A DNA stretch of 64,000 nt from Pomacea canaliculata (taxonomy: Eukaryota; Mollusca; Gastropoda; Architaenioglossa; Ampullariidae). Positions 36,457-49,241 of the stretch are shown here, piece by piece. The translations under genes were made by a program, and so were the position numbers. Location of the stretch: NCBI RefSeq assembly GCF_003073045.1, contig NC_037590.1:31125327-31189326 (forward strand), read 5' to 3'. Numbering within the stretch: position 1 is the stretch's first letter; every line of letters begins with the position of its first letter. The notes under the pieces were generated by a model that was given only the letters and a program-made list of their open reading frames with translations, had not been told where the DNA came from and made no database searches.

Positions 36457-39400
36457 AACGGACGATGAAAAAAGGACTGCATTTACTGAAGAATTGAGAC
36501 CAGAAAACAAGAAACTGTTTCACTCCAACTTGTTTACTCTTGTTTAAGACTTGCTTAAGTCGTCTTGTGTCTCTATTGTCTCAGAAAACAGAAGAAAACC
36601 AGTTGAAAATGTAAGTTGTTTTACTCTTGCTTTATTGTTGTGAGAACAAATGTGGATATGAATGTGATTGGTTGATAATTTTATGCCGTGTAATACAACG
36701 ACTTTAAGGTGCGAGATATTTTAAAATTGATAAATCAGTTAAGTTAGCAAAAATGTTGAACAGAAATAAGAATCGGTAACTAACACTATCAGAGTAATAA
36801 TCTTGCTCTACTTCTATTATCTCTTGTTGTTCTCTCTTGTTGTTCTCTGTTTTCTGTCTTGTTACGCTCTAAATTATCTCTTTCTCAATACACGTACTCT
36901 ATTTTTTACTTTCTCTACTTTCTATCTCCTAACCCTATATTTGATTTTATTGGTTTTTTTTTCTCCTCTATGCATTATACTTTAAACATTTCATCCGTTT
37001 TTATCCCTCTTCCTCTACTTTATTATCGTTCTTCATTTCTTATTGCGAGGCAGACAGCAGTTAACTAAAATCCTTATAAAATAAAAGTAGTTGAGTAGAC
37101 TGCTGTGTTTATCATTCAACTGTCGCTTAGTGACTCTTTAAATCCTTTTCACAAAGCTGTCACTTCAGATGTCCAGCTGAGGTCTGTCAATAAATACTGT
37201 TTAGACTTGACAGTGTCCACAGACTTGGTGTGATAGACAGACAACATAAACATCTTCATACAGACGATGTGACAGCACTTTCCTAATGTATGAAATAGGG
37301 GCTTGATGCTGAAGGACTTGCTCTTTAATATACTACAAGGGAGCAAGATTATTACAATATTTTGCATGCTTCATAAAGCTTTCAAAGGTCGGCAGTGACT
37401 CATGGGACCGTTAGTGTCAGACAGACTGGTAGTGCCATTAGCTGGCTGGGTCAAAAGGACTTCTCTAGGCCTGCTCGCAAATTCCCTGGTTATGCAATGA
37501 TATATTTTTTACAGAAATGTATCAATCGTAATTTACGATGATTATGATGATTGATGATTGATGATTGATAATTGATGATGACTAGTTAAACAAATTTAAT
37601 TATGGTGTAGATATGGTGAGGAATATTTGTTGCAGATTTTTCTTGTTAATTTGGTCAGCCCTAGTCTCTAAAAAAGCTTATTTGTGGGTTCTTGGAGCAA
37701 GAATCTATTAAAATCTAGCTCAGCTATAAATAGTTTCAACGTATGTGTGTCCGTTTGCTTGTTTAACTGACTGATAAACAAACAGTAAAGTTGATTTAGC
37801 TTTCGAGAAAAGGGATTGAAAAGGTCTGGTCCGCGGGCCTTAGTAGACCTCCAAAATGATTTGGTCTGGTTTTGGTAAGGCAACCACAGATGGAACACGA
37901 CATTCAATAAATTTAGGAGATTTATTTCTCTGTCAAAACATTTTCTATTATGAGCATAAGCCCGAAGTCTACAACGAAATAGCCATATAATTATGGTCTG
38001 TACCTTTGACTAAACCAATGTTCATGACCGTGCTGTAAGCCACCTGCACAATAAAACTGCTATTTCCAGCAAATCGTCATCGCCATCCTCATCTATAGGA
38101 AGATGCTTCGATGAAGAGAGCGAAATCATCTGCACACAACGAGGCTTTCGACTTTCATATCTTAAGATCTATAGATGAAAGCAAATCACACTTGTAGTAA
38201 AAAAAGAAAACATTGAAAGGTTGACAATACCACCTGCAGGTTATTTTAACAAAGTCGGGGTAGACCAGGGTTGGGAAACGTCTGATACTTGGTCGATCGC
38301 AGATGTAAGTACATCTATATGATTATATGACAACACAAATTTATAACAATTTCTACTATTTTTACTATTAAGTAAGTAAAAATGCTAACGTAATTTATGT
38401 TTGACATTCTGAAAAATCCAATATTATCCTTTCATATACTTTCAGAAGAGAAGCAAATGTAATTGCGCATTAGGTCATGACCCCTTCATCATTATTATTT
38501 TTACTTGTTTAACTTGTGAAAAAGTGGGGAAACACAGCAAAGCCTACTCTTTCTGAGACGTACCTCGGTCCTGTAGATACATAATTTGCCATTGCCATTA
38601 ACGATTGTATCTAAGTGGTTTTAGCTACTTATTACTCTTTCACGCATTACCGTACGTACACTTGTCAATACAAGTGATTAGTTGCTTGGTTGGATAATTA
38701 CACAATGTAAGATAATACAGTTATTGAAAAGTAATCATCGTGACAAACAGGTGCAACCAAAATTAATTCCTGTATTTTTTTATTACAGGATAAATAAGTG
38801 CCTTCACCAAAATATCAAATGGAAATATGACAATGGTTTTACTAGGTATTACAGAGTAAACACAGAGAGAAATGTTAGACGAAACAACATTTGTCAAATC
38901 ATCAAGGCAATCACAGGAGTAGTACAAAACAATGAAACGCCTAACAAACATTCAACTCTTTCATACGTTCAACGCTAAACCTAATGAACAACAGCTTTCA
39001 TGCGTTCACACACAGGCCAGAAATAGATTTTTTCTTTTAAAAAAATTGCATTTCTCTTTTAAACAGATCGAGAAACTATACACCAGAACATTTAGAATCG
39101 TGACGGACATTTTCAGTAGCCAATAGAGGGTTGAAATGCTGCAGATGCGAGTGTTATGTTGCAGGGGAAGCAACTATGGTATTTACTTAAAAGCAAACAT
39201 TTTGGATGTAGTCCTTTGAGTACACTTCTATCCATATTCAGTTTTAGCAGGTATTAGTATTTTGAACGATTCTTGAAACTGTCTCTACTACTACCCTCTT
39301 TTTTCTGTAAAAGCAACACAAACTCTCATCACACTTCCCTCCCGAGTATAACAGTATCCTCTCTTCACGCCAGCGTGCATACTGGAGTGAGGGATATGGA

Positions 39401-39600
39401 AATACATTGACGGAAAAAAGCAAAGAAATTGCAGATCATCTTTAGGTGAAAGCACGCTCCTTCCAAATCATCCAGCAAGGACATTGGAGATCACCGTCTG
39501 GCTGCCTGCCACTCGCCCCCCCCCCCCGACTGACTTGACCATTGGCAGTGACCACTTCCACCCGAGAGAAGGACAAGAGTGTTTGCTGGACAAGACAGAC
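36457..39600. repeat. 3' flank of TFP6 and upstream flank of psiD2
   Basis: 36457-38160 repeats the region after TFP5 (30193-31920) and, in mirror image, the region after TFP4. 38165-38560 matches the subfamily-A 3' flank in the forward direction. 39000-39600 matches 32770-33383. An AT-rich segment at 38560-38990 shows open frames on both strands without motifs. The target site of the 7016 hAT element is seen uninterrupted near 39121. I see no gene. Confidence 0.65.
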
Positions 39601-40213
39601 ATGACACCAGCACAACAACTGATCGCCTCCCCCTGTCTGTGAGTTGGATATTTCTCTTCCCATCAACTCCGGTCGATTGACTTCTCCCAAATCTTCCTTT
39701 AACTCCTAGTTTAATCTTTTTATTCATGTCTTTTTTATAAACATGTCGTGGCTCCGTCAATTGTCATCTTGTAGCCTTGTTTTGTTTACTCTCCATATTA
39801 CCACGCTAGACACTTAAGCTTAAATAATTAGAGCTATATTTACAAATAATCCAATTCACATATGACACAGACATGATGGGATGAGACACGTACGCTACTC
39901 TTGGGTTGTCTGCGACGAATGCCCTGATGACTTGTACGGATTGACCACATGCCAAATAAACACAAAGGTAATTATCGCTATGCATCTGCACAACGAAAAA
40001 ACTGTAGACAATGCATTTTCATATGGCGATAGGTTTCGAATACAGTAAAAAGAATGGACAAGATTGATGTAATCGGTGTTTTGTGTTGCAGTGAGAACCT
40101 TAAGATGCTTGCAATGTTCGTCGTTCAACGACTTCACTCGACCAGGAACTCTGTGTGACGACCCCTTGAATTTCTGCATCAGTTTTAGATTAATGGGCTA
40201 TAATAGAAAATGA
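39601..40213 (+). pseudogene. psiD2: decayed three-finger gene, exons 1 and 2 only
   Basis: This is the sister copy of psiD1. The leader starts at 39601 and stops at the same codon as psiD1 (39640), so that defect predates the duplication. Exon 2 starts at 40092 ([14 protein letters not shown]) and lacks the poly-C expansion. It ends in a stop at 40211 where a splice donor would be expected. No third exon follows before the join with the next B unit at about 40303. Confidence 0.7.
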
Positions 40214-40303
40214 GCTTTTGTTTTTGGTTTTGTTTGTGCGTCCGCTTGTGAGTCTTTCTTGTGAACTACCACTGTGTTGTGTTATTGTTTGGTTGGTTGG
40301 TTG

Positions 40304-40929
40304 GTCACATGACCAGACTACACTAACTTACACTGCTTGACTGTTACAAGTAGATGTTGGTGATACCATATGAGTGTGGCAGATGTACTTCATACACAGT
40401 CAATTGTTTGATGTGATGTGTACACTATACGAAGCATCCTTCTCAAGTATTCCTGTTATTTTTTCGTATCGGAGAGCATGTCTCACAACATCAAAGCAGG
40501 ATCGCTACTACAAGTGACTTGTACAGATTGTATCCGGAAGTACACGTGTAGGTCGTAGTCTTTGTTGCTGTCAACTGTCCTTGGCCAGGGTGGTTTCCAA
40601 ATATTAAAGCTGCTTGCTTCTTCGACCGATTACCCGACATCTATTTTGCCGTTAATAATAATAATAATATTAATAATATTAATAATAATAAGAACACTGA
40701 GCTTCTGGAGATTAAGAGATTAAACAACACCTGTAGCGTTAACGAGCAGTGACACTCTCCCAACCGCTCCCGACATACACAAGCTAATTAATTTCTTCGC
40801 TCACCCCCATCTTCAAATCTCCCAGTTCCACTCATATTCCCATTGACCCCCCCCCCATGAGAAATTATCAGTTACGTGGAAGAAATTTTCTATTGCATGT
40901 ACAAGTCAACCACCCCCCTCTTCACACTG
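40304..40929. repeat. Upstream flank of TFP7
   Basis: This matches 34164-34783 before TFP6, including the short AAT/ATT run near 40650-40690. There is no gene. Confidence 0.65.
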
Positions 40930-40958
40930 TCATGTGACATGGTGTGTAAGATATAAAA
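40930..40958 (+). promoter_or_regulatory. Core promoter of TFP7
   Basis: TCATGTGA (40930-40937), 14 bases, then TATAAAA (40952-40958), 188 bases before the start codon. Confidence 0.75.
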
Positions 40959-41139
40959 GGCAGGCCATCAGTAAGGATATTGTCAATTCACCTTTAGGTG
41001 GAGTCACCGGATCAACCAGCAAGGACATAGATCACCGACTAGCTGCCTGCTACACGCCCCGAGTAGTCTCACCATTGCTGTCACCACGTTCACCTGAGGA
41101 AAGACAAGAGGCCGCGAGTTCTCACTCCACAAGACCAAC

Positions 41140-43477
41140 ATGACAACAACACATCAGTTAATGGCCGCCGCCTTCTACCTGTGCGGGCTTTTGTTTCTTA
41201 TCCACGTCGACTGTGGTACGTTTACTTCATCTGAGTTTTTCTTTTACTCATCTTATTGTGTTTCTATCAAAAGATTTGTGCATGGATGTTTTCTTCTTTT
41301 GGATATGTTTAGTTTTTTCGTCCCGTAAAAAGCTCAAGACACTTAGAATTTAGCATGGCTTAATGAAATATAATAATATAAGAACTGTTTTTTATTAGTT
41401 AAGCTACATTGAAAAAGGAATTAGACTTGATGATGGTGGCTACTTAATTGACAAATACCGATGACACTCACAACTCGCTACAAGGAGTTTCATCATCACC
41501 GACTAACACCTCAACCAACGGTAGAGGGTTAATTCCTGGCGAGACTCCGTCAGTCTACAGAGTAGAGTGTCAAAAAGTAGGAACATTTTAACTTTTAGTG
41601 GTCAGATAGATGGAGGGAAACGACCTCCCCACCCACTGAATGTCCTGTTTAGGATAAGGGATAAAACCTTGCAATGAGAGGAAGATACCTAGACCAGTGG
41701 TCGTGATTATCATTGTTTTGTTTTAAGGAATAATGTAGACATTGGAAGTAAGTATTGAGAACTGTTGACTGCGTGTGGACTAATGGTTAAAGATATTTAG
41801 TTATTTAGGTGTAAGGCCTGGTGCATGCAAACATATCTCAAGTGGATCTGAGTACAGGCGCATTATTTCCACGATGAAACGTGAATGTTAGAACTATACT
41901 AGATATACATCAAGTAAAAGATCACAAGATTTCTTTTGCTACAAATATGCGACTAGGCGGGAAAGCCTTCACAAAAATATGTTCTCTTTTTGTGCATTTG
42001 AAAACAAATGTTTTGCGTGGTGTCACATATGGTACACGCAAAACCGTTAATAAAGAGACACACATGACACATACGTGGACATAAACACACAGACACATAA
42101 TACACACAGACACATAATACACACACATACTACACACAGACACATTAATACACACAGACACATCATACACACAGACACAGCATACACACAGACACATAAT
42201 AAAAACAGATACATAATACACACAGACACAGCATACACACAGACACATAATACACACAGACACATCATACACACAGACACATAATACACACAGACACAGC
42301 ATACACACAGACACATAATACACACACATACTACACACAGACACAGCATACACACAGACACACATCAGCTTCTAGTCAGATGTCTGTGTCGCGTGTATCA
42401 ATCTCTCTAACGGAAAGAACATGTAAGTATGCGCGTGAAAACAAAGTTCATTATTAATGCTTTACATTGCACTTGATTATCCACCTGTTTGTTATTAAGA
42501 AAGCAGCCATGTGCCAATATTATACATTGCTGTTTGTTTTAGTCAAGAACACGGATATTTTAAAACCACATAATGTACCATCGTCCGATTTGTTACTCAG
42601 GGAAGGTGTTTGTCAACAGTACAATTTTCTAGGTAAATAGGAGAGACTCGATCACAGAAGTAAGTCTGACACACTCCGTGTTTGTGTTGCAGGTAACAGC
42701 TTATCATGCGTGAATTGTACCAACAGCGAGTCAAGTTGCTTCAAACGGACGAGAAGCGCCGCCCATCTATTGTTGTCCTGAGGTGTATGGCTACTGCAGG
42801 ATTGTCAGATTAAACGATGTTGACGTCTGGGGTAAGCAAACTTGTATTTTTAGTTTTAGGGTGGAGAAGGGCACGTTGTGCTGCTTCCGCCTTGAGACTT
42901 TTATCACTTTCTACATTGTTCTATATCGCTGTTTTTATGCTGTTTGCATTGTTTACTTTCCTTTAGTGTCAGGAGCAAGCCTACAACGAGTAAACAAGTG
43001 TTTTCCTTCACCTAAATGACGAATTTCTTTCCATCATATATATCTATATACACGAAAATATATAAACCTTTATAATGATATGAGATAAGTTTCTATACAT
43101 ATAAACATGAGTTTATTGCATTTAATTGCTTTAACTTGAAAGAAAGCTCGATGAACGGTTATATTGAGAGTCAATTGTATAGGTGAATACACCAGAGATT
43201 GACAAATAGGTAAACGTACGCACGAATGAATAGGTAGGTGAAGTAGTGGGGGATAGTTAAGATTGCTTTTATGTATCCCGTTTTCCGCACCTAAATCTTG
43301 GTTGTATGTTTCTGGCTGGCAGTCGAAGATATTACACGAGAGTGTACCAACGAGACCACCGTGTCAAAATACAGGTATGTGTGCGATGAGGTGACTATCG
43401 ACGGTAGACTTTATTTACGATGCATATATACCTGCTCCTATGACAACTGTAACGCTGACCCCATAATTGTTGGCTAA
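41140..43477 (+). pseudogene. TFP7: three-finger gene, subfamily B, with a frameshift in exon 2
   Basis: Exon 1 (41140-41215) encodes the usual leader, and exon 3 (43323-43477) is intact with five cysteines and ends SYDNCNADPIIVG. Exon 2 (42693-42831) is 139 nt, not a multiple of three. It begins NSLSCVNCTNS, but compared with TFP4 it has extra bases near 42760 and one missing T near 42776, which bring a stop at about 42780. Splice sites are in place. Intron 1 carries an 858-base insertion (41558-42415) with a minisatellite. The break may be genuine or an assembly error, since indels increase from here to about 47 kb. If the frame were sound, the product would be a normal ten-cysteine secreted protein. 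Confidence 0.7.
42075..42362. repeat. Minisatellite of about 17-bp units in TFP7 intron 1
   Basis: Repeats of ACACACAGACACATAAT with small variations run for nearly 290 bases. Long open frames across it on both strands are by-products of the repeat. Confidence 0.9.
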
Positions 43478-46400
43478 AACGGATGATGAAAGGAGGACTG
43501 CATTTACTGAAGAATTGAGACCAGAAAACAAGATGAAATACGTTTCATTCCAAACTTGTTTACTCTTGTTTGTAAGACTTGTTAAGTCGTCTTGTGTTCT
43601 TATTGTTCAGAAAACGGGAAGAAAAACCAGTTGAAAAATCAAAAGTTTGGTTTTACTCTTGCTTTATTGTTGTGAAAGCAAATGGTGGAATGATGTGATG
43701 AATGATAATTTTATGCCGTCTAATACAAACGACTTTAAGTTGCCAGAATATTTGAAATTGATAAATTAAGTTATAAGTAGCAAAAATGTGAGCAAAAAAT
43801 AAGAATCGGTACCTAACACTATCGAGAGTAATAATCTTGCTCTACTTCTATATGTTTTCTTTTCTCTCTTGTCGTTCTCTCTTTTCTGTCTTGTTACGCT
43901 CTAAATTATCTCTTTCTCAATACACGTACTCTATTTTTTTTTTTTTCTCTCTCTTCCTCTCTTGACGGCCCTTATGGTGTTTCATTTTTAAAATTGCTTT
44001 TGTTTCTTTCTCCTCTATGCATCTATACTTTAAACATTTCATCGCGTTTATCCTTCTTCCTCTTACTTTATTATGTACTTCATTTCTTATTGCGAGGCAG
44101 ACAGAGCCAGTGGTTAACTAAAATCCTAATAAAATAAAAGTAGTTGAGTAGACTCTGCTGGGTGTATCATTCAACTGTCGCTTTACTCGAGGAGCTCCTT
44201 TAAATCCTGTTCACGAAAGCTGTCACTTCAGATGTCGCAGCTTGAAAAAAAGTCTGGTCAATTTAAATTACTGTTTAGACTTAAAAAAAAAACCAGTGTC
44301 CACAGACTTGGTGGTGATAGACGACCTATTACACAAACATCTTCTAGCGTGGTCAGACGATGGACAGCAACTTTCCTAATGTATGAAATAGGCTTGATGC
44401 TTAAGGACTTGCTCTAATATCCTACAGTAGTAAGATTATTACATTATTTGCATGCTTCATAAAGCTATCAAAGTCGGCAGTGACTCATGGACCGTTAGTG
44501 CCAGACAGACTGGTATTGCATTAAGTGGCTGGGTCAAGCTTCTATAAGGCCCTGCTTTCGCAAATTTCCACCTGGTTAATGCATGATGATATATTTTAAA
44601 AGAAATGTTCATCGTAAAATTTAGGGATGACGGACGATGATGAATGATTATGTGATTGATGATTTGATGATGAGACTAGTTTACAAATTAATTCAATGTG
44701 GGAGATTGGGTGAGGATAAATTTGTTTCGGATTTTATCTCTTGTTAATTTGGTAGCCCCTAGATCTCTAAAAAGCTTATTTGGGAGGTTTCATGGAGTAG
44801 AATCCTAATTAAAATCTAGCTCGCTGTGTTAAATTAGTTTCACGACCTATGATTTGTCCCTTCGCTGTTGTTTTTAAATGACTAAAACAAACAGTAAAGT
44901 TGATTTAGTAGCTTTTCGAGAAGGGATTGAAGAGTTCTGGTCACGCGCCATCATAGTAGCCCCAAACTGATTGGTCTGGTTTTGGCAAGATCAACAGAAG
45001 ATGGTACATGACATCAATAATTTAGGAGATAATTTTATGTCAGACAGTTTCTATTATGAGCATAAGCGCCGCCGAAGTCTAGGAACGAAAGTGCAATATG
45101 GTTGTTCCTTTGACTAAACAGTCCCATGAACCGGTGCCTGTGAGCCACTTCGCCAATAAAACTGCTATTGTCCAGCAATCATCACATGGCGATCCAAGTT
45201 CATCTATAGAAAGATCTTCCGATGAAGAGAGGAAAAATCTGCACATCAAGTCGAGTTTCAACTTTACTGAGCTTAAGGAAATGGGAGAAAGCAAATAGAC
45301 ACTGATGTTAAAAATTTTAAGAACCTTGAAAGTGCAAATAGTGGCCACCTGCACCTGCAGTTATTAACAAAGTTGATATAACCAGTGGGAAAACGTCTGA
45401 TTTTCAATCGCAGATGTAATACAATCTTATTTTCTTGTTTCTATGACAACACAAATGATATAACAACAATTATTATGTTTGATATCTTACTAAGGTAAAA
45501 ATACTAATAATTTTTTTTGACATCCGGAAAAATCAAAATTATCCTTCATATACGTTCAGTAGAAAGATGATGGATGTATAAGGGCTAGGAACCCTTTACC
45601 CCAAATACAAGCATACTGTAACTTAAAATGTCGTTATATGTTGTGTTGTGGTTACCGTACAGTTGAATGGGCCAACTGTAGTACCAAGTGGATAATTGTG
45701 TATGTATTGCATTTTATCCAAGTTGAGGCATCATCATCCACATTATTATGTTAGTTTTATATTTGAAAAATTTGGAAAGACCAGAAAGCCTAGGGAATTC
45801 TCTCTTTTGAGACTGCCTCGTCCTGTAGATACATTAATTTGGCCTATGCGTTGAACGATTGTTATCTATGTGGGTTTTAACTACTAATACTCATTGCAGC
45901 CATTACCGCAGTCGTACACTAACAAAAGTGATTTGTTGCTTGGTTGATTACACAATGTAAATTAATACAGTATATTGATTAAGGTAATCGTCGTCGGGAA
46001 CATTAAACATATAACAGCGATTTGAATAACACAATCTTTCTATGTTTCTTGTTGCATTTCGAAAAACTCATAGAGAAAGAAAGAAAGAGTTATAGGCTAT
46101 TTGTAAAGATATAGACCTCTAAAACCAGTCAGGCAATTATGTTTTTTCTAAAAAAAAAGATCATCATTGTTATGAGCGATTATTCTATCCCCACAAGACA
46201 CGCACGCACATTAGTATGTAGAATGTCATCATCAATCGTCGTCGTCTTCGTAATTACGGTATTGCAGAATAAAAAGAGAGGAAAATGTAAGACTAAACAG
46301 ACATTTGTCAAATTCATCAAGGCAAATCACAGAGTAGAAGACAACAAATCAAACTAACAAAACATTGACTGTTTCATACGTCCAACGCTAAACCTATATA

Positions 46401-46910
46401 ACAAACATCTTTCATGCGTTCACACAACAGGCCTGCACCACCATCGTGGTAAAAAGACCCGAAAATGATGACGAGGGTTGCTGATGCACGTCTGGCCACA
46501 TCAAGAAAAAAGTTCACAACAGCCAACCACAGTGCTGAACTGCTGAAGGAGGTGAGACCATTAAGACAAACTTGCCAGCATGACAACTGAGTGCACTTTC
46601 CTCCACCTACACAACACTCCTTCGCATCCACGCCCACACAACATCTTTCCTCGCCCATTTTCTCATTACTCTCGCGTAGAACGCCTCTCCTCTCGACACC
46701 GGCGTACCACAGTGTGTTTGAGAATAAAAGCTTACATGCAACACAGCAAGGACAATTACGAATTCACTTTAAGTGGATCATCGACTCTACATCAAACTCT
46801 ACAAATCAGAAAACTAGAGATCACCCGAACTTACTGCGACCATTGCAGTCACCACTTCACCTGAGAAAAGATAGAGCGCCGCCGAGTTCTCATAACTCAC
46901 ATAGACCAAA
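43478..46910. other. Indel-rich 3' flank of TFP7 and upstream region of TFP8
   Basis: From 43478 to about 45500 the sequence follows the 3' flank of TFP6 (36457-38440) but with frequent single-base insertions and deletions. 45500-46400 roughly follows 38400-39000. 46540-46910 is a degraded version of the A/B upstream region, with only AGAATAAAAG near 46721 where the TATA box should be. Open frames here lack motifs and are not called as genes. Confidence 0.55.
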
Positions 46911-48471
46911 ATGGACAGACACCACATCAGTTAATGGCGCGCCGCCTTCAACCTGTGCGGGCTTTTCCTTTCATCTCCACGTCGACTTCTGGGGAATAGG
47001 TTACTTCCATTGGATCGTTCTTCGTTTTACTCATTTTATTTTACTCCTTCTTTTTAAAAAGTTTGTGTTTTTGATCATTCAGCCTTTAAAAATCACTTAG
47101 TACATACGAACTAACATGCGTAGGATCCAACAACATTGGGTAGACCGATTACATGTTTGTAGTTCAGGTGTCAGGTAAGAACTATGCAGTTCAATAATAA
47201 CTGAACAAATCAAAGAATATTGCTAAGTTCAATAATGTAGTTGTAAATGTATATGTCCTTCTACTTCGAAATTTCTGTAGCAAGTAGACACATATTTGAA
47301 ATACTGGCTATAGTGTCATAGATTACTCCTTTGTTTCTAAAAGCCACTTATATAAGTACAGCTCTCTCAGTGTTACACCTTTTCCGACATCTAGGCCCGT
47401 GCAAGGAAGTATTTATCTATATAAAAAATCATTGGAACAAATCTGAAATTCCTTGATAAACAGTTTTAAAATGACTGTTTTGTCTGTAACACAAATTTTA
47501 ATTAGAGGTTATTTTCACTTTTTATTGAGAAGTTACAATTAAAAAGCACAAAATAAAATTCATTAACACTGACTCCAACATCGAACTTTTGAAATTAAGA
47601 AAGCGGCCGTGTATGGACATCATGCATTGTTATCAATTCGGGTTAAGGGGTACGTGTAGTTTAAAACCACCAGGCTGTGTTAGTCAGGGAAGATGTAGTG
47701 TAGATGCAATAGCACTCCATTTCCCGGTGACTAGTAAAGACTTGATCACTAGTGCAGGACTGACACACTCTGTTCTTTGTGTTGCAGTGAACAGCATCAG
47801 ATGCAAGACTTGTCATTACACTAACCCCAACTGCAATTCTGGAAATGTGCCAGATACAGATTGTTGTTTCGAAAACGATCATTGCATGATTATGATATTT
47901 AACTCCAGCACATGTAATTAAACATTTATTTTGCATTTTGTGTATGCGTCCGTCTGTGGGTCTCTGTTGTGCACTCCCACATTGTTGTTTTACTGCCGTT
48001 GTATTCTGTTTGCTTTGTTTACCTCCCTTTAGACATGGAAGGGAGCCTGCATTAAATTCATAAATTTTTTTCTTCCTTTGTCTCAATTTAGAGTTTCTGT
48101 CCTTTATATATTAAGATATATAACACAATTTGTGTGTAAGAAAATTCTCGTTTATTGGATCTAATTATTTTGATTGGACAGACAGATAGAAAGAAATGTT
48201 GAGAACAAGAATAATGTTCAGGTAAAAGTTTGATAGATTGCCAAATAGACAATAGATGCATGGTTAAATAAGTAGATGGATAAGGGGAAAGATGGATAAC
48301 ATTACTTTTATGTATCCCATTACATGCCTTTGCTAAATCATTGCCCTTTGCTTGGCAGCATCACAAGTGACAACCTTTCGAGGATGCACAACAGGAGGAC
48401 GTACCAAGTGTATGTCTATCGGCCCTAATATGTACTGTGCAATCTACTGCTGCACGGACAACTGTAACTAG
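46911..48471 (+). pseudogene. TFP8: three-finger gene, subfamily C, with a broken leader exon
   Basis: Exon 2 (47788-47913) and exon 3 (48359-48471) are intact, in phase and have good splice sites. They end in the classic YCCTDNCN. The mature chain has twelve cysteines: the ten of the LU pattern plus one right after the fourth (DCC) and one right after the ninth (YCC). The protein ends at the asparagine after the last cysteine, with no tail. The leader-like exon at about 46911-46995 can be aligned with other leaders but has several single-base indels and no clear GT donor. Exon 2's frame stays open upstream to an ATG at 47589. Either the leader is truly lost or the sequence here is faulty. 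A polyadenylation signal lies at 48780. Confidence 0.65.
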
Positions 48472-48845
48472 ATGACATACCATGAGAAGACGGCATGTAC
48501 CATGGTCATTTCGTCATAAACCGCCATTGACAGGCGGAAACTATTGCTTTTGTTCTTCTATATTGTAAGAAATAAGTTTGAATGACATTTAGCCAAATTA
48601 CACAGCAAACAAACCGTATGATTTCACTTCAAAGTCGTCTTTCGTCTATTGTAAGGCATCATCGGAAAAGTTATAAGCTGATATTGCTGTTATTGAAGAC
48701 TTTCTAAAATGTTCTTTCGGCTTGTCAATAATCTATGGTGACACCACACATAAAATTTTTCTTTTCTGTCCTAAAAACTAATAAAGAATAGAGTTGCAAA
48801 TCTGATTTGTTCAATTATTGCTCCGTTGTTGTGTGAACAAATGTA
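48472..48845. repeat. 3' flank of TFP8 up to the transposon stack
   Basis: This is shared with 56202-56565 after TFP9. It includes the polyadenylation signal AATAAA at 48780-48785. Confidence 0.65.
48780..48785 (+). promoter_or_regulatory. Candidate polyadenylation signal of TFP8
   Basis: AATAAA lies about 310 bases after the stop and is conserved at the matching place after TFP9 (56501). Confidence 0.5.
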
Positions 48846-48876
48846 CAGTGATACCTCGGTTCTCGAACATAATTCG

Positions 48877-49241
48877 CAGGGTTGTCCATGGGACATATTT
48901 TTCTATCCCGTCCCATCCCGTCCCATGGCAATTTATGCCTGTCCCATCCCGTCCCATCCCACGGATGTTTCCCATGGATTCCCATGGTATTAACAATCCT
49001 ATGGACAACACTGAAAACCACTTTCGGCTTTTGTTCTATAATTCCTGCTACTTCACATACAATAGATGATTCAGAGGAAAGATTTAAATCCTTGATGAAT
49101 GAAATAACAGTAAATTTATTTTACAATATCAAGTATCGACTACCATGGGAAATACAAATGTGTGCTGTCCCATCCCATCCCGTCCCATGGGACGTTTCCC
49201 ATGGGCTTCCCATGGGATTCCCATTCCTATGGACAACACTG
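48877..49241. mobile_element. hAT-type element nested in the Tigger element, 365 bp
   Basis: The terminal repeats CAGGGTTGTCCATGGGA and (read inward) CAGTGTTGTCCATAGGA are flanked by the 8-bp duplication ATAATTCG at 48869-48876 and 49242-49249. The interior has many CCCATCCCGTCCCATGG motifs in two blocks. An extra copy of the right end lies near 48998-49013, suggesting two joined elements or an internal duplication. Confidence 0.85.

Noticed and set aside
41922..42365. Long open frames on both strands with cysteine/valine-rich repeats
   Set aside because: They arise from the 17-bp minisatellite in TFP7 intron 1.
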